From: Kalmusia sp. IMI 367209
Taxonomy: Eukaryota > Ascomycota > Dothideomycetes > Pleosporales > Didymosphaeriaceae
Reading direction: 5' to 3'
NCBI GenBank assembly: GCA_027946365.1
Contig: JAPEUQ010000013.1
Span: 1,116,001 to 1,180,000, forward strand
Length of the DNA stretch: 64,000 bases
Below are positions 24,132 through 35,612 of this stretch, piece after piece (the stretch's first letter is position 1; each line of letters starts with the position of its first letter). The notes beneath the pieces are model-generated. The model worked only from the letters and a program-made list of their open reading frames with translations, did no database searches and was not told the DNA's origin. The position numbers and the translations under genes are program-made.

Positions 24132-25515
24132 GTTGGGCATGAGGGTTAGGGAAGCATCGTGGATTGATGGTTAGGATAATAGCGGCATCGTCGTTGGTGT
24201 TTAGGCATGTGCTTATGGGGGCTGCATTTTTTGCGAGGCGTAACAGGACCGGGATTGGAAGGACGGAGGAATAATGCACTGAACATTTCTTTTTCACATC
24301 TAAGATTGTAGTGAACATAACCAGCCCTTCCAGGTTCAAACTAAAGTTTGCCTTTTGGGATTTGTAAAGTGGAAGTGGAAGCGTTGCAATTGTATCTCAC
24401 TATTCCTAACCTCTTATTATCGAGTACAATATAGTGACTGCCTTAGATTTTGCAAAGTCTGGAATAATCAGGATCGTGCCGTCTTTGAGCGCAACATTTG
24501 ATATGTTTCACGACGATGAGTGCTGAAGAAGATAGCGATATGGGTCATAGGAAAGTCACGCATTCGACTTCGCGGTTCGTTCCCAGTGTTAGCTACATAT
24601 AGTTGATATAGAACAGCGATCGGCGAGAACCTTCATTGGACATGTAGGTCGCACGTCTAGAATCATTTACTCATTTGCCCTCATTCCATTTACACGAACC
24701 TTTTCGTTCCTAATTGAGTATATTAATATGGAAGCGTATCCGCAGTGTCGGGCTCTTCCTTTAACGCGACTTGAACGAGTACGAGGTGAGATGTAGATTC
24801 GCGGTTTAAAGACATCAACGCCACAAGATTTTTATTCTCTCTCATAGTAAGCTTCAACCTGGCCATCGCTGCCAATACAAATAGCCCCCTAGTCAATTCA
24901 TGAGGCAATGGAAACTTTGACGATGTTGTACATGTACAAGAAAATTAAGAGAAGGCGTCGTTAGGCCAGACATCTCAAGCCTCCTGTTGGAAAGTGGATG
25001 GGCGGTAGCAGAAGTCGAGACTAGGTCGTCAAAAGAAAAGCATGAGCACGAGTTCATGGACGATGCTTGTATGTCGCTACAATTGCTATTTAATACATAG
25101 GGTATCTTTCAAAATCAACAGAAGGTCATGTGCTCATGATTAAGTACATCGAGAAGAAGTCCTGAAGTATCGGCTTAATAGATACCATAAGCTGATGAGG
25201 ACGTGCATATGCGGGTTGTTGTGTATGTCTACTAGCCAGCTGTACACTTCATCTAGCATACTCCATTTATCAGTGCTTCACTTGTCGTACGAGCTCAGCA
25301 GCCTGGGGTGGGGAACGGATATCCTCTTATGACTATACAGGTCAACGGCGTCGAATAGTATTGAAATTCGAACGTGTGGTGGTGGAAAGAAGGCCAATGG
25401 AAGGCCAGCGAGCTCAAGACAGTGTGCGACAGTGTTCTGGTAGTGTGGCCTCAACGGCATGGCTGGCGCTAGGAGATTCCATCGCGAATCAGAATCTAAC
25501 GGCGTCAGAGCTTCC
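24132..25515. other. Intergenic between convergent genes
   Basis: AT-rich, with only short open frames that have no family resemblance. It holds the 3' ends of the myosin and J-protein transcripts. No RNA gene or transposon remnant recognised. Confidence 0.5.
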
Positions 25516-26508
25516 TCAGGCGGCCTCCTGCTTCTGCGTGCGTGCGTGAAACCTCTTTTCGTCCACTTCCTTGCATCTCTTCAGTGTATACTCTTCCAAC
25601 TCTTTCAGACTGGAAAACTTGGGCCTTCCCGGAGCAGCGCCTAATCCTTTCCCTATCCCGAAGGAGGCTTTGAAGGTCTTGTTAAGCTGCGGTGTCGCAA
25701 TTGGTGTGGTAGGCGCGGAGAATCTGTCCTTTAGGTTTGATTTGATTTCTGACTCTTTACTGGCCCAGCTGACAGATTCTAGGAATGGGTAATCGGATTT
25801 GCCCCCGAGAACGGCGGCATGTGCGTTATCGAGGCGGAAGTAAACAACTGTCACGGTGGCCTCGACCCTTCTGTGCTTCTCGCCAGGAACCTTCGTCTTT
25901 TTGTCGCTTCCCATTACCACAGTATCGACCTTCCCGTATCTCTCAAACATGCTCGTCATGATATCCTTGTCCCAGGTCGCAGCCTCGCCCTCCCGTCGAA
26001 ACCGCACCTTCACTGAGCGGTCGATCTGCGCTCTGAACTCCTCATCCTGCCGCTGCTTCTGTATTCTCTCTGTATATTCCTCCCTCTTCTTCCTTCCCTC
26101 CTCAGCAAGCCTTGATATCAATTGCTCCCGCTCTGTCGCCTCCTCGCGCTTCCTCTTAAAGTTCTGTAGCCCCTCCCGCTCCGCCTTCTCCAGCTCCTCC
26201 ACCATCCTTCGCCGCTGCCCGCCCAACCGCTCCTTCTCGAGCTCCTTCTCCTTCCTCCGCTGCCGTTGCCTGTCATATTCGCCTTTGAGAGTCGGATCGA
26301 TGAGGATATCTCGTGCGATACCAAGGAGAATGAATAGGTCTGCGGCATTCTTGTTGTCTAGATTCTTGTCGGGATGATATTTAACGGAGGATTTGCGGTA
26401 CTGGCGCTTGATTTCAGACTCGTCGGCGAGAATGTCTACACCGAGAAGCTCGTAGAAGTCTTCAGTGGTGTTCTTAGCGATGTCTTCGAGATCTTTGTTG
26501 TCCGCCAT
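25516..26508 (-). CDS. J-domain and RRM protein, DNAJC17/Cwc23-like
   Basis: Predicted spliceosome-associated J-protein related to human DNAJC17 and yeast Cwc23/Cwf23, which help spliceosome disassembly or assembly. Single exon, 330 aa. Residues 17-82 form a J domain (DFYELLGV, then YHPDKN with the essential HPD, then YDRQRQRRKEK). A long charged helix (about 83-165) is rich in Glu, Lys and Arg. Residues 165-245 look like the degenerate RRM of this family (RSVKVRFRREGE, then ERYGKVDTVVMGS, then VTVVYFRLDNAHAAV). The C-terminus has Ser/Thr-Pro content and a final helix. The order J domain, charged helix, RRM is characteristic of DNAJC17. The start codon lies 350 bases from that of the divergent pus4 gene, so the two share an upstream region. 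Confidence 0.88.
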   Translation of the reverse strand: MADNKDLEDIAKNTTEDFYELLGVDILADESEIKRQYRKSSVKYHPDKNLDNKNAADLFILLGIARDILIDPTLKGEYDRQRQRRKEKELEKERLGGQRRRMVEELEKAEREGLQNFKRKREEATEREQLISRLAEEGRKKREEYTERIQKQRQDEEFRAQIDRSVKVRFRREGEAATWDKDIMTSMFERYGKVDTVVMGSDKKTKVPGEKHRRVEATVTVVYFRLDNAHAAVLGGKSDYPFLESVSWASKESEIKSNLKDRFSAPTTPIATPQLNKTFKASFGIGKGLGAAPGRPKFSSLKELEEYTLKRCKEVDEKRFHARTQKQEAA

Positions 26509-26652
26509 GTTGTCGGTGGTGAAGATAGTCTACGGCGAACGCGTCTTCGAAGATATCAGACTGCTTTTTGAATGACTCGTGAAAATCCTTGTGCTTTCTG
26601 ACGAGCTGTAGTCTTCAATCTTGATGCGCAAGTGTTGGGGGTTAGGATGTTG

Positions 26653-26737
26653 GCGCAGGGAATTGGCGCAGAGGTTAGGCGCAAAGGTTAGGCGCACAGG
26701 TTCGGCACAGAGGTTAGGCACAGAGGTTAGGCGCAAG
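26653..26737 (+). repeat. 13-bp minisatellite in a divergent promoter
   Basis: Tandem array with consensus GCGCAGAGGTTAG. Units start at 26666, 26679, 26692, 26705 and 26718. A degenerate unit precedes at 26653 (GCGCAGGGAATTG) and a partial unit follows at 26731. Units 4 and 5 are identical (GCACAGAGGTTAG). The array sits in the 350 bp between the start codons of the J-protein and pus4 genes, and the GGTTAG core resembles a telomere-type TTAGGG motif. Confidence 0.9.
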
Positions 26738-26858
26738 TAAAAAGTAGCATCACGTGGGATCGCCGGCGCCCGCTAGTTTGCCTTGGCGTCGGAACGTTTC
26801 CGTCACCGTTCCTGCAGCTGCAGCTAGTCGAAGAAAGTCCTACCCACCCCGCACGCAG

Positions 26859-28296
26859 ATGTCCGCCCCTTCCTTCCTCAAACGCACCACCATGGCTTCC
26901 TCCCCGAAAGAAAGCCGGAAAGTGCTTGAGGGCATATTTGGTACGCTAATTTCACAAAAATTCACCCATCCAACCATGTCTCTCACTTTTTACGAAAATG
27001 AATTTTCCAGAAAATTGAAAGCTAATCGATATTACAGCCATCAACAAACCCCAATGGGCCTCCTCCGCCGGCGTCCTTCGTGACCTCCAAACCCACTTCG
27101 ACAAATCCTCCCTCTTCACTCCATGGCTCACCCAGACCAAGCGCGCCATGCAACTCTCCAACTCGCGCCCCAGAGCTATCAACAACCTCAAAGTCAAGCT
27201 CGGTCATGGCGGCACCCTTGACCCACTTGCAACAGGCGTCCTCATTGTCGGCGTGGGAAAGGGCACGAAATGCTTGCAGCGTTTTCTTGAATGCACAAAG
27301 AGCTACGAGTGTGTGGTGCTATTCGGTGCCGCGACGGATACCTACGATTCTACGGGCAAGGTCGTAGCGAGAGCGGAGTATAAGCATGTTACGAGGGAGT
27401 TGGTGGAAGAGAAGTTGGGGCTATTTAGGGGAAAGATTATGCAGAAGCCGAGTGTGTTTTCAGCATTGAAGGTTGACGGTAAGAAGATGTATGAGTACGC
27501 GAGAGCGGGTGGGGATGTTCCTGAGGTGCCAGCACGGCCGGTGGAGGTCGAGAGCTTGGAGTTAGTGGAGTGGCTGGAACCGGGCGAGCATGAATACATG
27601 TGGCCGAAAGAGGAGGTTGATGGCACGGCGAAGGTGGGCGCGGAGAAGCTGATGGGGATAAGAAAGGAAGATGCTGAGGCGGCTGCTTCGCGAGGTAGGA
27701 AGAGGTCACGATCACCAAAGGACGAAACGGTCACAGACGTGGGCTCACAGTCCAAGAAGCCTAAGACGGACGACGAGACTACACAATCAGACGCGCTTCC
27801 AGCAGAAGTTGCTCCTTCGGAGATCGAAGCTGAACAGGCTCCTGTGACAGAAACACAAAACGATCCCGCTCCAGACACCAATGCAGTCGAACCATCTTCA
27901 GGAGACGGTCAGCCACTCCCCCAGCCCCCAGCGGCCCGCCTCCGTATGACCGTAACCTCTGGCTTCTACGTCCGCTCCCTGTGTCACGATCTCGGCCTGG
28001 CCCTTTCTTCCCTCGGTCTCATGTCCTCCCTCATTCGCTCGCGCCAAGGTACCTACTCCCTCAACGCCAACGTGCTCGAATACTCCGACCTGGAAGCCGG
28101 CCCCGACGTCTGGGAACCAAAAGTGCAGGGCTATCTCAAAGAGTTCATGGAAAAGGAGGGCTGGGAAGGCGAGGAGGTAGAGAGCGAGGAGGAATGGCAG
28201 AAAAAGTGGAAGGAGAGGAAAGAGGAGCGGAGAGATGGGGGTGGAGGCAACAGAGGAGCGCGGTGGAAGGGAAAGGGGAGGGGAAAGAGGGATTAA
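26859..28296 (+). CDS. pus4: tRNA pseudouridine-55 synthase, TruB/Pus4 family
   Basis: Isomerises uridine to pseudouridine at position 55 in the T loop of tRNAs. Exons 26859-26940 and 27038-28296 flank a 97-nt intron (GTACGC, GCTAATCG branch, ATTACAG), giving 446 aa. The TruB core starts at AINKPQWASSAGVL. Motif II follows as KVKLGHGGTLDPLATGVLIV with catalytic Asp89, then KSYECVVLFGAATDTYDSTGKV and QKPSVFSALKVDGKKMYEYAR. After a long charged insertion (about residues 225-320, containing RGRKRSRS, nuclear-signal-like) comes the last core segment RMTVTSGFYVRSLCHDLG. Such insertions are usual in fungal Pus4. The C-terminus is very basic and Gly-rich. An internal ATG at 26892 has a better context (ACCATGG); two starts could separate mitochondrial and nuclear forms, which is inference. 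Confidence 0.93.
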
Positions 28297-28641
28297 AAGG
28301 AGAGGGCGGGGTCGAGGTGATCTGCAGACTTGATTACTTGTGCTTTTGAGATACCCTTCGAGTTTGAATACAGCAGTACAACAACAATAGTCTTAGGGCG
28401 CACTGCGACCTAAGTCATCCCAAGGTACACAATACCAGAGTGGAAAAGTCTCTAAAACTTGTATTTCCTCTGATTGTACATACTCAACAACTCGTGGATG
28501 CAGACTGGTCTAATCAATTGCCAAATAGATCTATGCCGGGAGTCAAGAGCTGCCCTACGCGACCCATAACTCCCCCAGCGCCGTGCATGCTTACAAAAAC
28601 CCAAATGCGCCCTAGATGCAACCGCGAACACTGTGCTCAAG
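28297..28641. other. Intergenic between convergent genes
   Basis: 345 bp holding the 3' ends of pus4 and the EamA-like transporter gene. No further feature seen. Confidence 0.5.
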
Positions 28642-30146
28642 CTATTCCGCTCCCAGACTTCTGCTACTTCGAACACTATCCCTGCGGCTCCTTATGCTTT
28701 CTCTTCTACTCGATATGCTTTCCCTGACACTGAATATCGGCTCAACACCTTGCAAGCCAGCCTCCTCGTCTTTTGTATCCTCATGATTGATGAAGAGAAA
28801 TGAGACGACCATGATAGCCGCCCCAACCCAATACAACGGACTGCTATATTGCTTATCGAGGACCATCTGCCCTACCAAACTTAGCGGAATGGTCAAACTA
28901 AGTCCGACAGTCACTATCAACGGTGATGTAAGCAGCATCGAATAAGCCCAAGCAAAATCGGACACAAGCGAAGAGGCCGAGTTGACAAGGACGATAGTGA
29001 GGATGCGCCCACCGGGCGGAAGTTGGAAAGTTTCGATGCCAGTGAGGTGAAGGATAACCATGCCAGGCCAAAGGAGGAACACGTTCAGAGTACCAACTAG
29101 ACCGAAAAAGAGGGGCATGTTGACCTTGCTTTCGTCGCCTATCCTTTTCTTCATGAAGACCGCGTAGAAGCCGTATAGGACCGCGGAGATGAAGGCCATA
29201 GCGTCGCCGATGGCGAGCTCACGAGGCGTCTTGTGCGGAAAGGAGCCACGATTTTCGTCGGTCTCCCCCGAGACGTCAACCGAACTGATGAGGATTACGC
29301 CAGCGAGTGACGCGCATACGCCGATGAACTTGCGTATGGTGAATCGCTCAACGCGCATGATCGACCCGCAGAGGAGCGTCCAGATGGATGATGTAGAGGC
29401 GAGGATCGTAGACGAGGCCACTGTGGTGTACTCGAGACAAGCCGCAGCGAAATAGTTGGCCAGGAACCATAGCAGACAGAACTCCAGGCCAAGCTTCACT
29501 GTCTCGCCCAAAGTGAGCCCTTCCTCTTCGCCATCTAGCACCTCGTTGATTTCCTGGCTTTCGCCGAGCTCGTTGCCGAGAAGGAGGGACGTTGCGCCGG
29601 ATGCGCGGTCGCGACTCGATTTGGATGATATAGAGGAGCCTGACGAAGACTCATGGTCGCGGAGGAGCTTGTATCGGCCTACACGGCGCTGCAGAAGGTC
29701 GCGAATCTGCACAAGAAGCGGTCGTTGCTTAATATTCTCTCGGTCGTCCCAAGCATGCTTTATGAACATAGGAATAAGGGGTATCATGAAAAATGCAGTA
29801 TTAACATAGGTTACAAAATAGGGTTTTGAGTAGGAGTTGTCCGCGAATATAGTCTGTTCACGATCGTCAGCGTCAGCGACCTTTTTTGAGGTGTTTGAGG
29901 AACGCTGGAGATAGGGGCACGTACACTAGCGAGGAAGTTGGACGTGGTCCATAGGAATACTGTGGCTAGCAGCAGTAAGATGCCGACCGCGTGGCGCCAG
30001 CGACTCCGCGGCTTCTTGCTCTCGCTCCACACGCTCACCACGCTTGCGGGGCTACGTATTGGGCTCGCGACATCTGCGTCGTAATGTACAACTGGGCCGT
30101 CTTCGCTATTCCGTAGCGAGACGGTACCTAAGGGCGGTGGAGGCAT
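28642..30146 (-). CDS. EamA/SLC35F-like membrane transporter
   Basis: Drug/metabolite transporter superfamily protein of the group with yeast Thi74/Yml018c and human SLC35F5; the substrate is unknown, with vacuolar or other endomembrane location likely. Exons 30146-29925 and 29853-28642 flank a 71-nt intron (GTACGT, CGCTGACG branch, AACAG), giving 477 aa. About ten hydrophobic segments are visible. The first (AVGILLLLATVFLWTTSNFLAS) is interrupted from the next (YFVTYVNTAFFMIPLIPMFI) by the splice junction. A long hydrophilic loop (about residues 110-185, Ser/Glu-rich) follows TM2, as in this subgroup. Then come LEFCLLWFLANYFAAACLEYTT and paired helices including FIGVCASLAGVILISSVDVSG. The C-terminal tail carries Ser-Arg repeats (SRRESIRSRRDSVRSSR), a plausible phosphorylation region. 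Confidence 0.85.
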
Positions 30147-30762
30147 GGTCGTGTCGCTGTCAGGCCCGACACAGGGGCAGTTCTAAGGAGGCAGTCGGGG
30201 ATGGAAACAGGTGGGAGTGAGGGTCGGGGTGCTCCGTTTTCGCGCAGCATCTAGCGAAGGGGAGCCCATGGAACGAGGGACGGGTGACTCGGCAACGTCA
30301 AGGCAGCAGCAGTGGGCGTGTTGGGTGGAGAGAAGAGACGTGTGACCAAGGCGGCGTTTCGGGACTGTATCTGGTGTTTCTGCGTGCTCGGCCCTGAGCG
30401 GCCGGAATGATGACACGCTAAAGCCACACAGTGTGGCGCCAGTCTACACAAATCACTGCGACGGCTTGTTGCACAGGGAATACTTGCCGTATTACCGTCT
30501 TAAGAGCCATGCAGCTTGCCACAATCCGTTCTTAGACGTGTTCAGGTAGAGTTCACTTGGGAAGTGCTTTCTCTACATGTTTATTGTTGGGCAGCTATGT
30601 AATCTTCCGGTGTATTGCGTACATGGAATCGAGCAACTATCAAGAACAGAACCCCAAAGGGAGAGTATGCACGCGCCAGACACCGGAACGCCACGATAGG
30701 ACTTGAATCTCGAGATAGGGTATGCAAATCGCCAAAGCGCTAAGCGCACGCAAGACCCACAA
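30147..30762. other. Intergenic between transporter and ypt7 genes
   Basis: Promoter of the transporter gene and 3' region of ypt7, both on the minus strand. Overlapping short frames at 30183-30451 are low-complexity and not credible as genes. Confidence 0.5.
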
Positions 30763-31654
30763 TTAACAAGCGCAACCACCGTCACCGCCAGGCTTGAGGT
30801 CTATCGGGATAGTCTCCGGGAAGTCGGAGCTGAAATCGCCCACCTCCTCCTGGGCAAGGGCTTGCCGCGCGATGACCTCAAACGCTTGCTCTACGTTGAT
30901 GGCTTCCTTTGCGCTCGTCTCGAAATATGGAATTCCACCCTTGGACTGGCAGTAAGTCATCGCGCGTTTCTGTGAGATCTACACGTAGTCAGCAGGCGCA
31001 CGGGAGTCTTGAAATGATATGAAGACCCTACCATTCTCTTGCTTTCTTCCACGTCGATCTTATTTCCGATTACAACCTGTGCCTGTCAGCCATAGCTCAT
31101 GATGTTCTTGATTTCACCACGTACAAAAGGAAAGCTTTCGGGATCCATAGGGCTGGCTTGTACCAAGAACTCGTCTCGCCAGCTGTCTAGTGCGTCAAAG
31201 CTCTTGGAGTTGTTGACGTCGTAGACTAGCACGCAGCAGTCGGCGCCCCGATAAAAAGCCACACCCAACGACTGGAACCTTTCCTGACCAGCAGTGTCCC
31301 ATAGCTGCTTCTGATTAGCTCTTGCCAATTTCCCCCCTTATTGTGCGTCCTCACCTGCATCGTCACAAGGCGATCGTCTACGAGGACCTCTTTGGTGAGG
31401 AAATCAGCTCCTATCGTGGCTTTGTAGCTCGCGCTGAACTTCTTGTTGACCTGGACGCGTGTTATTATACGTTGCTCATGGAATCGAGGAGCGCTCGAAG
31501 AAAGCTGTCGGGCAGGCATACATATTGGTTCATCAAGCTGGTCTTGCCGACCCCGCTGTCGCCGAGGATAATGACCTATGCATCGTTAGTCTCCGTTTTG
31601 GAACTACATGCCAGGTCGATGCACCTTCAAGAGGACCTTCTTCCGTGAGGCCAT
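30763..31654 (-). CDS. ypt7: Rab7-type small GTPase Ypt7
   Basis: GTPase governing late endosome/vacuole traffic and homotypic vacuole fusion through the HOPS complex. Six exons: 31654-31625, 31575-31522, 31450-31355, 31304-31125, 31076-31032 and 30978-30763, giving 206 aa, the usual Rab7 length. All five introns fall between codons. G motifs are complete: GDSGVGKTS (P-loop), the effector loop [29 protein letters not shown] and ETSAKEA. The Rab7-specific effector and switch regions are intact, and the protein ends GGDGGCAC, a double-geranylgeranylation CxC motif. The first exon codes only [10 protein letters not shown]. The acceptor before exon 4 has two nearby AGs (AATCAG and AAGCAG); the second restores TMQLWDTAG exactly. 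This is a firm orthologue call. Confidence 0.97.
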
Positions 31655-33136
31655 GGTGTCGTCGTTCTGGTGAGGTACGGTGCGGCGCGATCGATCGAGG
31701 AATAGGCTTAAGCGTGGCCGTGGCTAGTGCCCGTCGAGACAGACTGCGCTTTAAGGATAGGCAACAGGTTTCCACCCGTACGGTACGAGGAGCCGCTGAA
31801 GGAGGGTCTAGTACGAGCGCAGAGCTTTGGACGTCTACACAGCGGGTCGAAGGAGAGGTGAACTGACTGCTCTTGAGCTAGCTGCAGCGTTGACGTCGGT
31901 GCTGCCAAGCACGCGATTAACTCTAAGCTCTAGCCAATCACCGTCCGTTCACCTGACCCTTCCGATTCACGCCCGCCGGTACCTCCATCACTGTAAGCCC
32001 TCGGGATCTCAGAGCGTGACTTTTAGAGCGTGACTTACAGGACGTGTTAGTATGACAACCGTTGTCCCGTCGAGTGCGCCATAACGGGTAACAAGTGCTG
32101 CAAGTAGCCGCGCAGATGTCCCGGATAGGTCCCACGTCGCTAGAACGTGGGGCTACAGGCCAGCGACAACTGCGTTTGTTCACTCCGACCTCCAAGTGTT
32201 TATTTCTACGATCATCGCCTCGTGTCTCCGGTGACATTCAGGAGTTAACCTCACCTCTGTGCTGCTCTCCTAGCCTGGTTAACTCATACGACCTAGTACT
32301 CCCGAGGCAAAGTTCTGTTACATGTATAGCTCTTGTCTACTCGGTGTAGAGATGTATTGACTAATATATGATCGGATGGAACCGCTCTAGAATACCATCA
32401 TTCTGGCCGTTCACGCACGGCTCTGCATAGCAAGATGCGAAGGCGATGCTGGTATAGGCAGGTACAAAAACAAAAGCAAGCCTCGGGCTGAAGCTTGACA
32501 GTGCTTGGTCTGCCGCTATCGAAGAGCAGAACCCTCCTGCAGATGGCAGCTCATCAAAGACGAGCCTATCATATGTGTAGGACCCTCCAACCTTCCAATA
32601 GCCTCGGCGCCGGCGGATTGCGCGATGCTTATCTCCTCCACAATCAACTGTGCACTGTCCCGACTGTGCCATAGTGACCTGGATTCCCGGCCACCGTCTC
32701 GGAAGTTCAACCACTTCGCCGCCCTCTCGCCGCCTTGAGCGGACGGAGCGCGATACGATCTGCGTACTGATGGTCTTCTGTGTGGCGCAAGGTATCCGTC
32801 ACTGCCCTGAGCTAGCCTAATAACTCACACCCGCCGCACGAAGCTTTTGGGCCCAAAGGCTTGTTGTATCTGACGAGTCTTATTCGCCCTCGATATATTA
32901 CGGCTTCGCGATATCCTGGCACCTTCCCGGCTTGTCACTCCTCCCGTCGATGAGGCGAGACCTTATCCAGGATAAACTTGCAGATCCACAGCGCATTGAG
33001 CCGTGATTTGCTCATAGCCACACCTGCACCTGGACACCTACTCAATCTGATATGACAGCTAGTAATGGCCATTGGTGCTGTTTTGCACGACATGCACATC
33101 GCACTTTCTACAGCGTTGCAAAGCCTGTGCGATCAC
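31655..33136. other. Intergenic, 1.5 kb, no supported gene
   Basis: Contains the ypt7 promoter on the left and the promoter of the S10 peptidase on the right. Open frames such as 32361-32714 (-) have no family resemblance, no splice support and unremarkable composition. Nothing else seen. Confidence 0.45.
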
Positions 33137-33144
33137 TATAAAAG
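33137..33144 (+). promoter_or_regulatory. Putative TATA box of the S10 carboxypeptidase gene
   Basis: TATAAAAG lies 55 bases before the last base ahead of the ATG at 33199. Spacing is typical for a fungal core promoter with a short leader. Confidence 0.55.
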
Positions 33145-33198
33145 ACCTGCAACAGCCAAGTCTCCCACAGCGACCATCACCTCACCTTGTTCATAACC

Positions 33199-34951
33199 AT
33201 GCGTTCCCTTGCATCGCTTTTGGTCACGGTCGCCACCTTTGGTGGCCTCGCCCTAGCTGCTCCTTCTGTCAAGCACGACAGACGCTCTTTGGTCGAGCGG
33301 GACGGCGTCACATACAATGTTTTCGAGCATGCTGCAACAGGCGCGCGTATTGAGTTTGTCAACAACTCAGGGATTTGTGAGACAACTCCAGGTGTCAATC
33401 AATATTCTGGATACCTCTCAGTCGGAACGAACATGAACATGTGGTTCTGGTAAGTGTGTCCGCACAATGCTTGTGACCCAACTGAACCACTCAAGGTTTT
33501 TCGAAGCACGCCAGAACCCTTCGACAGCGCCTCTTGCAGCCTGGTTCAATGGAGGTCCAGGATGTAGTTCGATGATCGGTTTGTTCCAGGAGAATGGACC
33601 TTGCAAGTTCAAGGTCGGCTCATCGAACACAACCCCTGTCAACAACACACTCAGCTTCAACAATTACGCCAACATGATTTATATCGATCAGCCTATTGGT
33701 GTTGGCTTCTCCTACGGTACTGATCCCGTCAACTCCACTGAGTCTGCTGCTCCTTATGTGTGGAAGCTTATCCAAGCCTTCTACGCGTCATTTCCTCAGT
33801 ATAAGTCTCGTGATTTTGGTATCTTCACCGAATCGTATGGGGGGCATTACGGACCTGAGTTTGCTAAATATATCCTTGACCAAAACAAAGCTAACGCAGG
33901 CGACAAAATCAACATCGTTGGCCTGGGTATCAACAACGGCTGGTTTGACGCCAAGATTCAGGAACCTGCCTATGTTACCTTCTCTTATAATAACAGCCAC
34001 AAGCCTCTGATCAGCAAGAGCCAGTACACAACGTACATGAATGCCTTCAACAGCAAGTGTCTCCCGGCACTCAACACTTGCTATTCAAGCGGAACAAACT
34101 CAGCTTGCTCGAATGCGGACAATGCATGCTACAACGCCATCGAAGGACCACTTTCAAGTGTTGCAGACTTTGACGTATATGATGTGCGAGCACCGAGTAA
34201 TGACCCGGAGCCTCCAGAGAACTACGTCAAATATCTGACGTCAGCTGCTGTTGTGAAGGCCATTGGTGCACAGTCGACTTATTCAGAGTGCTCCGACACA
34301 GCAGGAAACAAATTCAGCCCTACAGGCGATAGTAAGTCCATCTCATTCGTTCACATCTCCCACAGAACCGGCATGCCGAGACATTCGTGACACGTCTAAG
34401 AGAAATCGTCTTCGAACAATATCAGGACAGATGCCTGAACACTCGTTATTGGTCGAATGATCTCAGGATTCACAATAGAGTTTTCACCCTGCAATTGTAC
34501 AGGGGCATGCCAGTGGGCTGGTCGATGTTCTACTCAAATCCAGAGCCGTGACTAACATCAACAGGTCCACGATCCTTCCTCGATGAGCTTAGCGATGTAG
34601 TTGCAGCAGGTGTAACTACGCTGATCTGGGCTGGCGATGCCGACTGGATTTGCAATTGGTACGGTGTCCAGGACGTTGTGAACCAAGTTACCTATTCCGG
34701 TCAAACCGCCTTTAGAGCGAAAACTCTTGCGCCATACAAGGTGAATGGGAAGGAAGGAGGTCAATTCAAGACTGAAGGCAACCTGTCGTTCCTCAGAGTC
34801 TATGACGCTGGACATGAGGTCATGTACTACCGTGAGTGCACTGGAACACATCGACTGCGAGGACACGATTACTAACAGTCTGACAGAACCTGAGCTTTCT
34901 CTTCAGGCTTTTGTGCAAACGATGAAGAAGGGACCTATAGCGTCAACATAA
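33199..34951 (+). CDS. Secreted serine carboxypeptidase, S10 family
   Basis: Serine exopeptidase acting on C-terminal residues at acid pH, secreted or vacuolar. Exons 33199-33449, 33496-34331, 34565-34831 and 34887-34951 give 472 aa; the second intron is unusually long (233 nt). The signal peptide MRSLASLLVTVATFGGLALA is followed by a short propeptide with dibasic sites (DRRSLVER). Hallmarks are WFNGGPGCSSMIG (oxyanion hole), FTESYGGHYGP with nucleophile Ser197, GDADWICNW (catalytic Asp region) and VYDAGHEVMYYQPE (catalytic His). Splicing restores each of these cleanly. Several N-glycosylation sequons and cysteine pairs (CYSSGTNSACSNADNAC) fit a secreted protein. The frame opens upstream of the ATG only through non-ATG codons, so 33199 is taken as start. 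A TATA box lies just upstream. Confidence 0.94.
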
Positions 34952-35612
34952 GATGAACACTTTGTTGTAAACCCCACCATAGGTGCTTTGTAGCGACGTC
35001 TAACGAAGTAAATCTTATGAAGATATAAATTATCAGTTTAAAACCTAGTTATTTTGAACATGTTGAAAATCGTGAGCTACACAGCTACAGAACATGTGAA
35101 GGCACGTGGTGCGTGGCTGGTGTTAAGGCTGTGCCGGCACTAGTGACGATCGAGAACAGTTTTTTTCCTCCGGGACGCGTAACTCAACCCATACATCCAT
35201 GACGCGGCATGAACCTTCAATTTGCGCTGATTGACCCTCGTACTACAGCCGCAAGAGCCAGGTACATTCAGCACGCTAATTCTAGGGTACACAGGGTGTC
35301 TCGGCCCTTGATCTGGTACCCGAAAATCCGGCCGATTCGGCCGATTTGGCCGATGTACGAAATAAAAGTCACGAACACTGCAAACAGCACTGAGCAAAAG
35401 CCTTGGCGACGAGTAGGTTTGTACATACTGTAATTATTCTGCAAGCGCTACCATGCGCATTATGACGAAGAGATATGTGTTTTGGGGCGCATCTACGCGG
35501 CCTTTGCTGGGTGAGGTTATACAAAAGATGCGTTTCGGCGGTCTTGGGAAACATCATCAACCACGTTCTACGTTCGTTTTACATTGACCCCAAGGTTGGT
35601 TTTGTTTCTAAT
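34952..35612. other. Intergenic between two secreted hydrolase genes
   Basis: About 660 bp of AT-rich sequence: 3' region of the carboxypeptidase and promoter of the esterase. The esterase frame remains open upstream to 35475, but that part lacks signal-peptide character. Nothing further seen. Confidence 0.45.

Noticed and set aside
32361..32714. 117-codon minus-strand frame in the spacer before the S10 peptidase
   Set aside because: No family resemblance, no flanking splice signals and not coding-like in composition.
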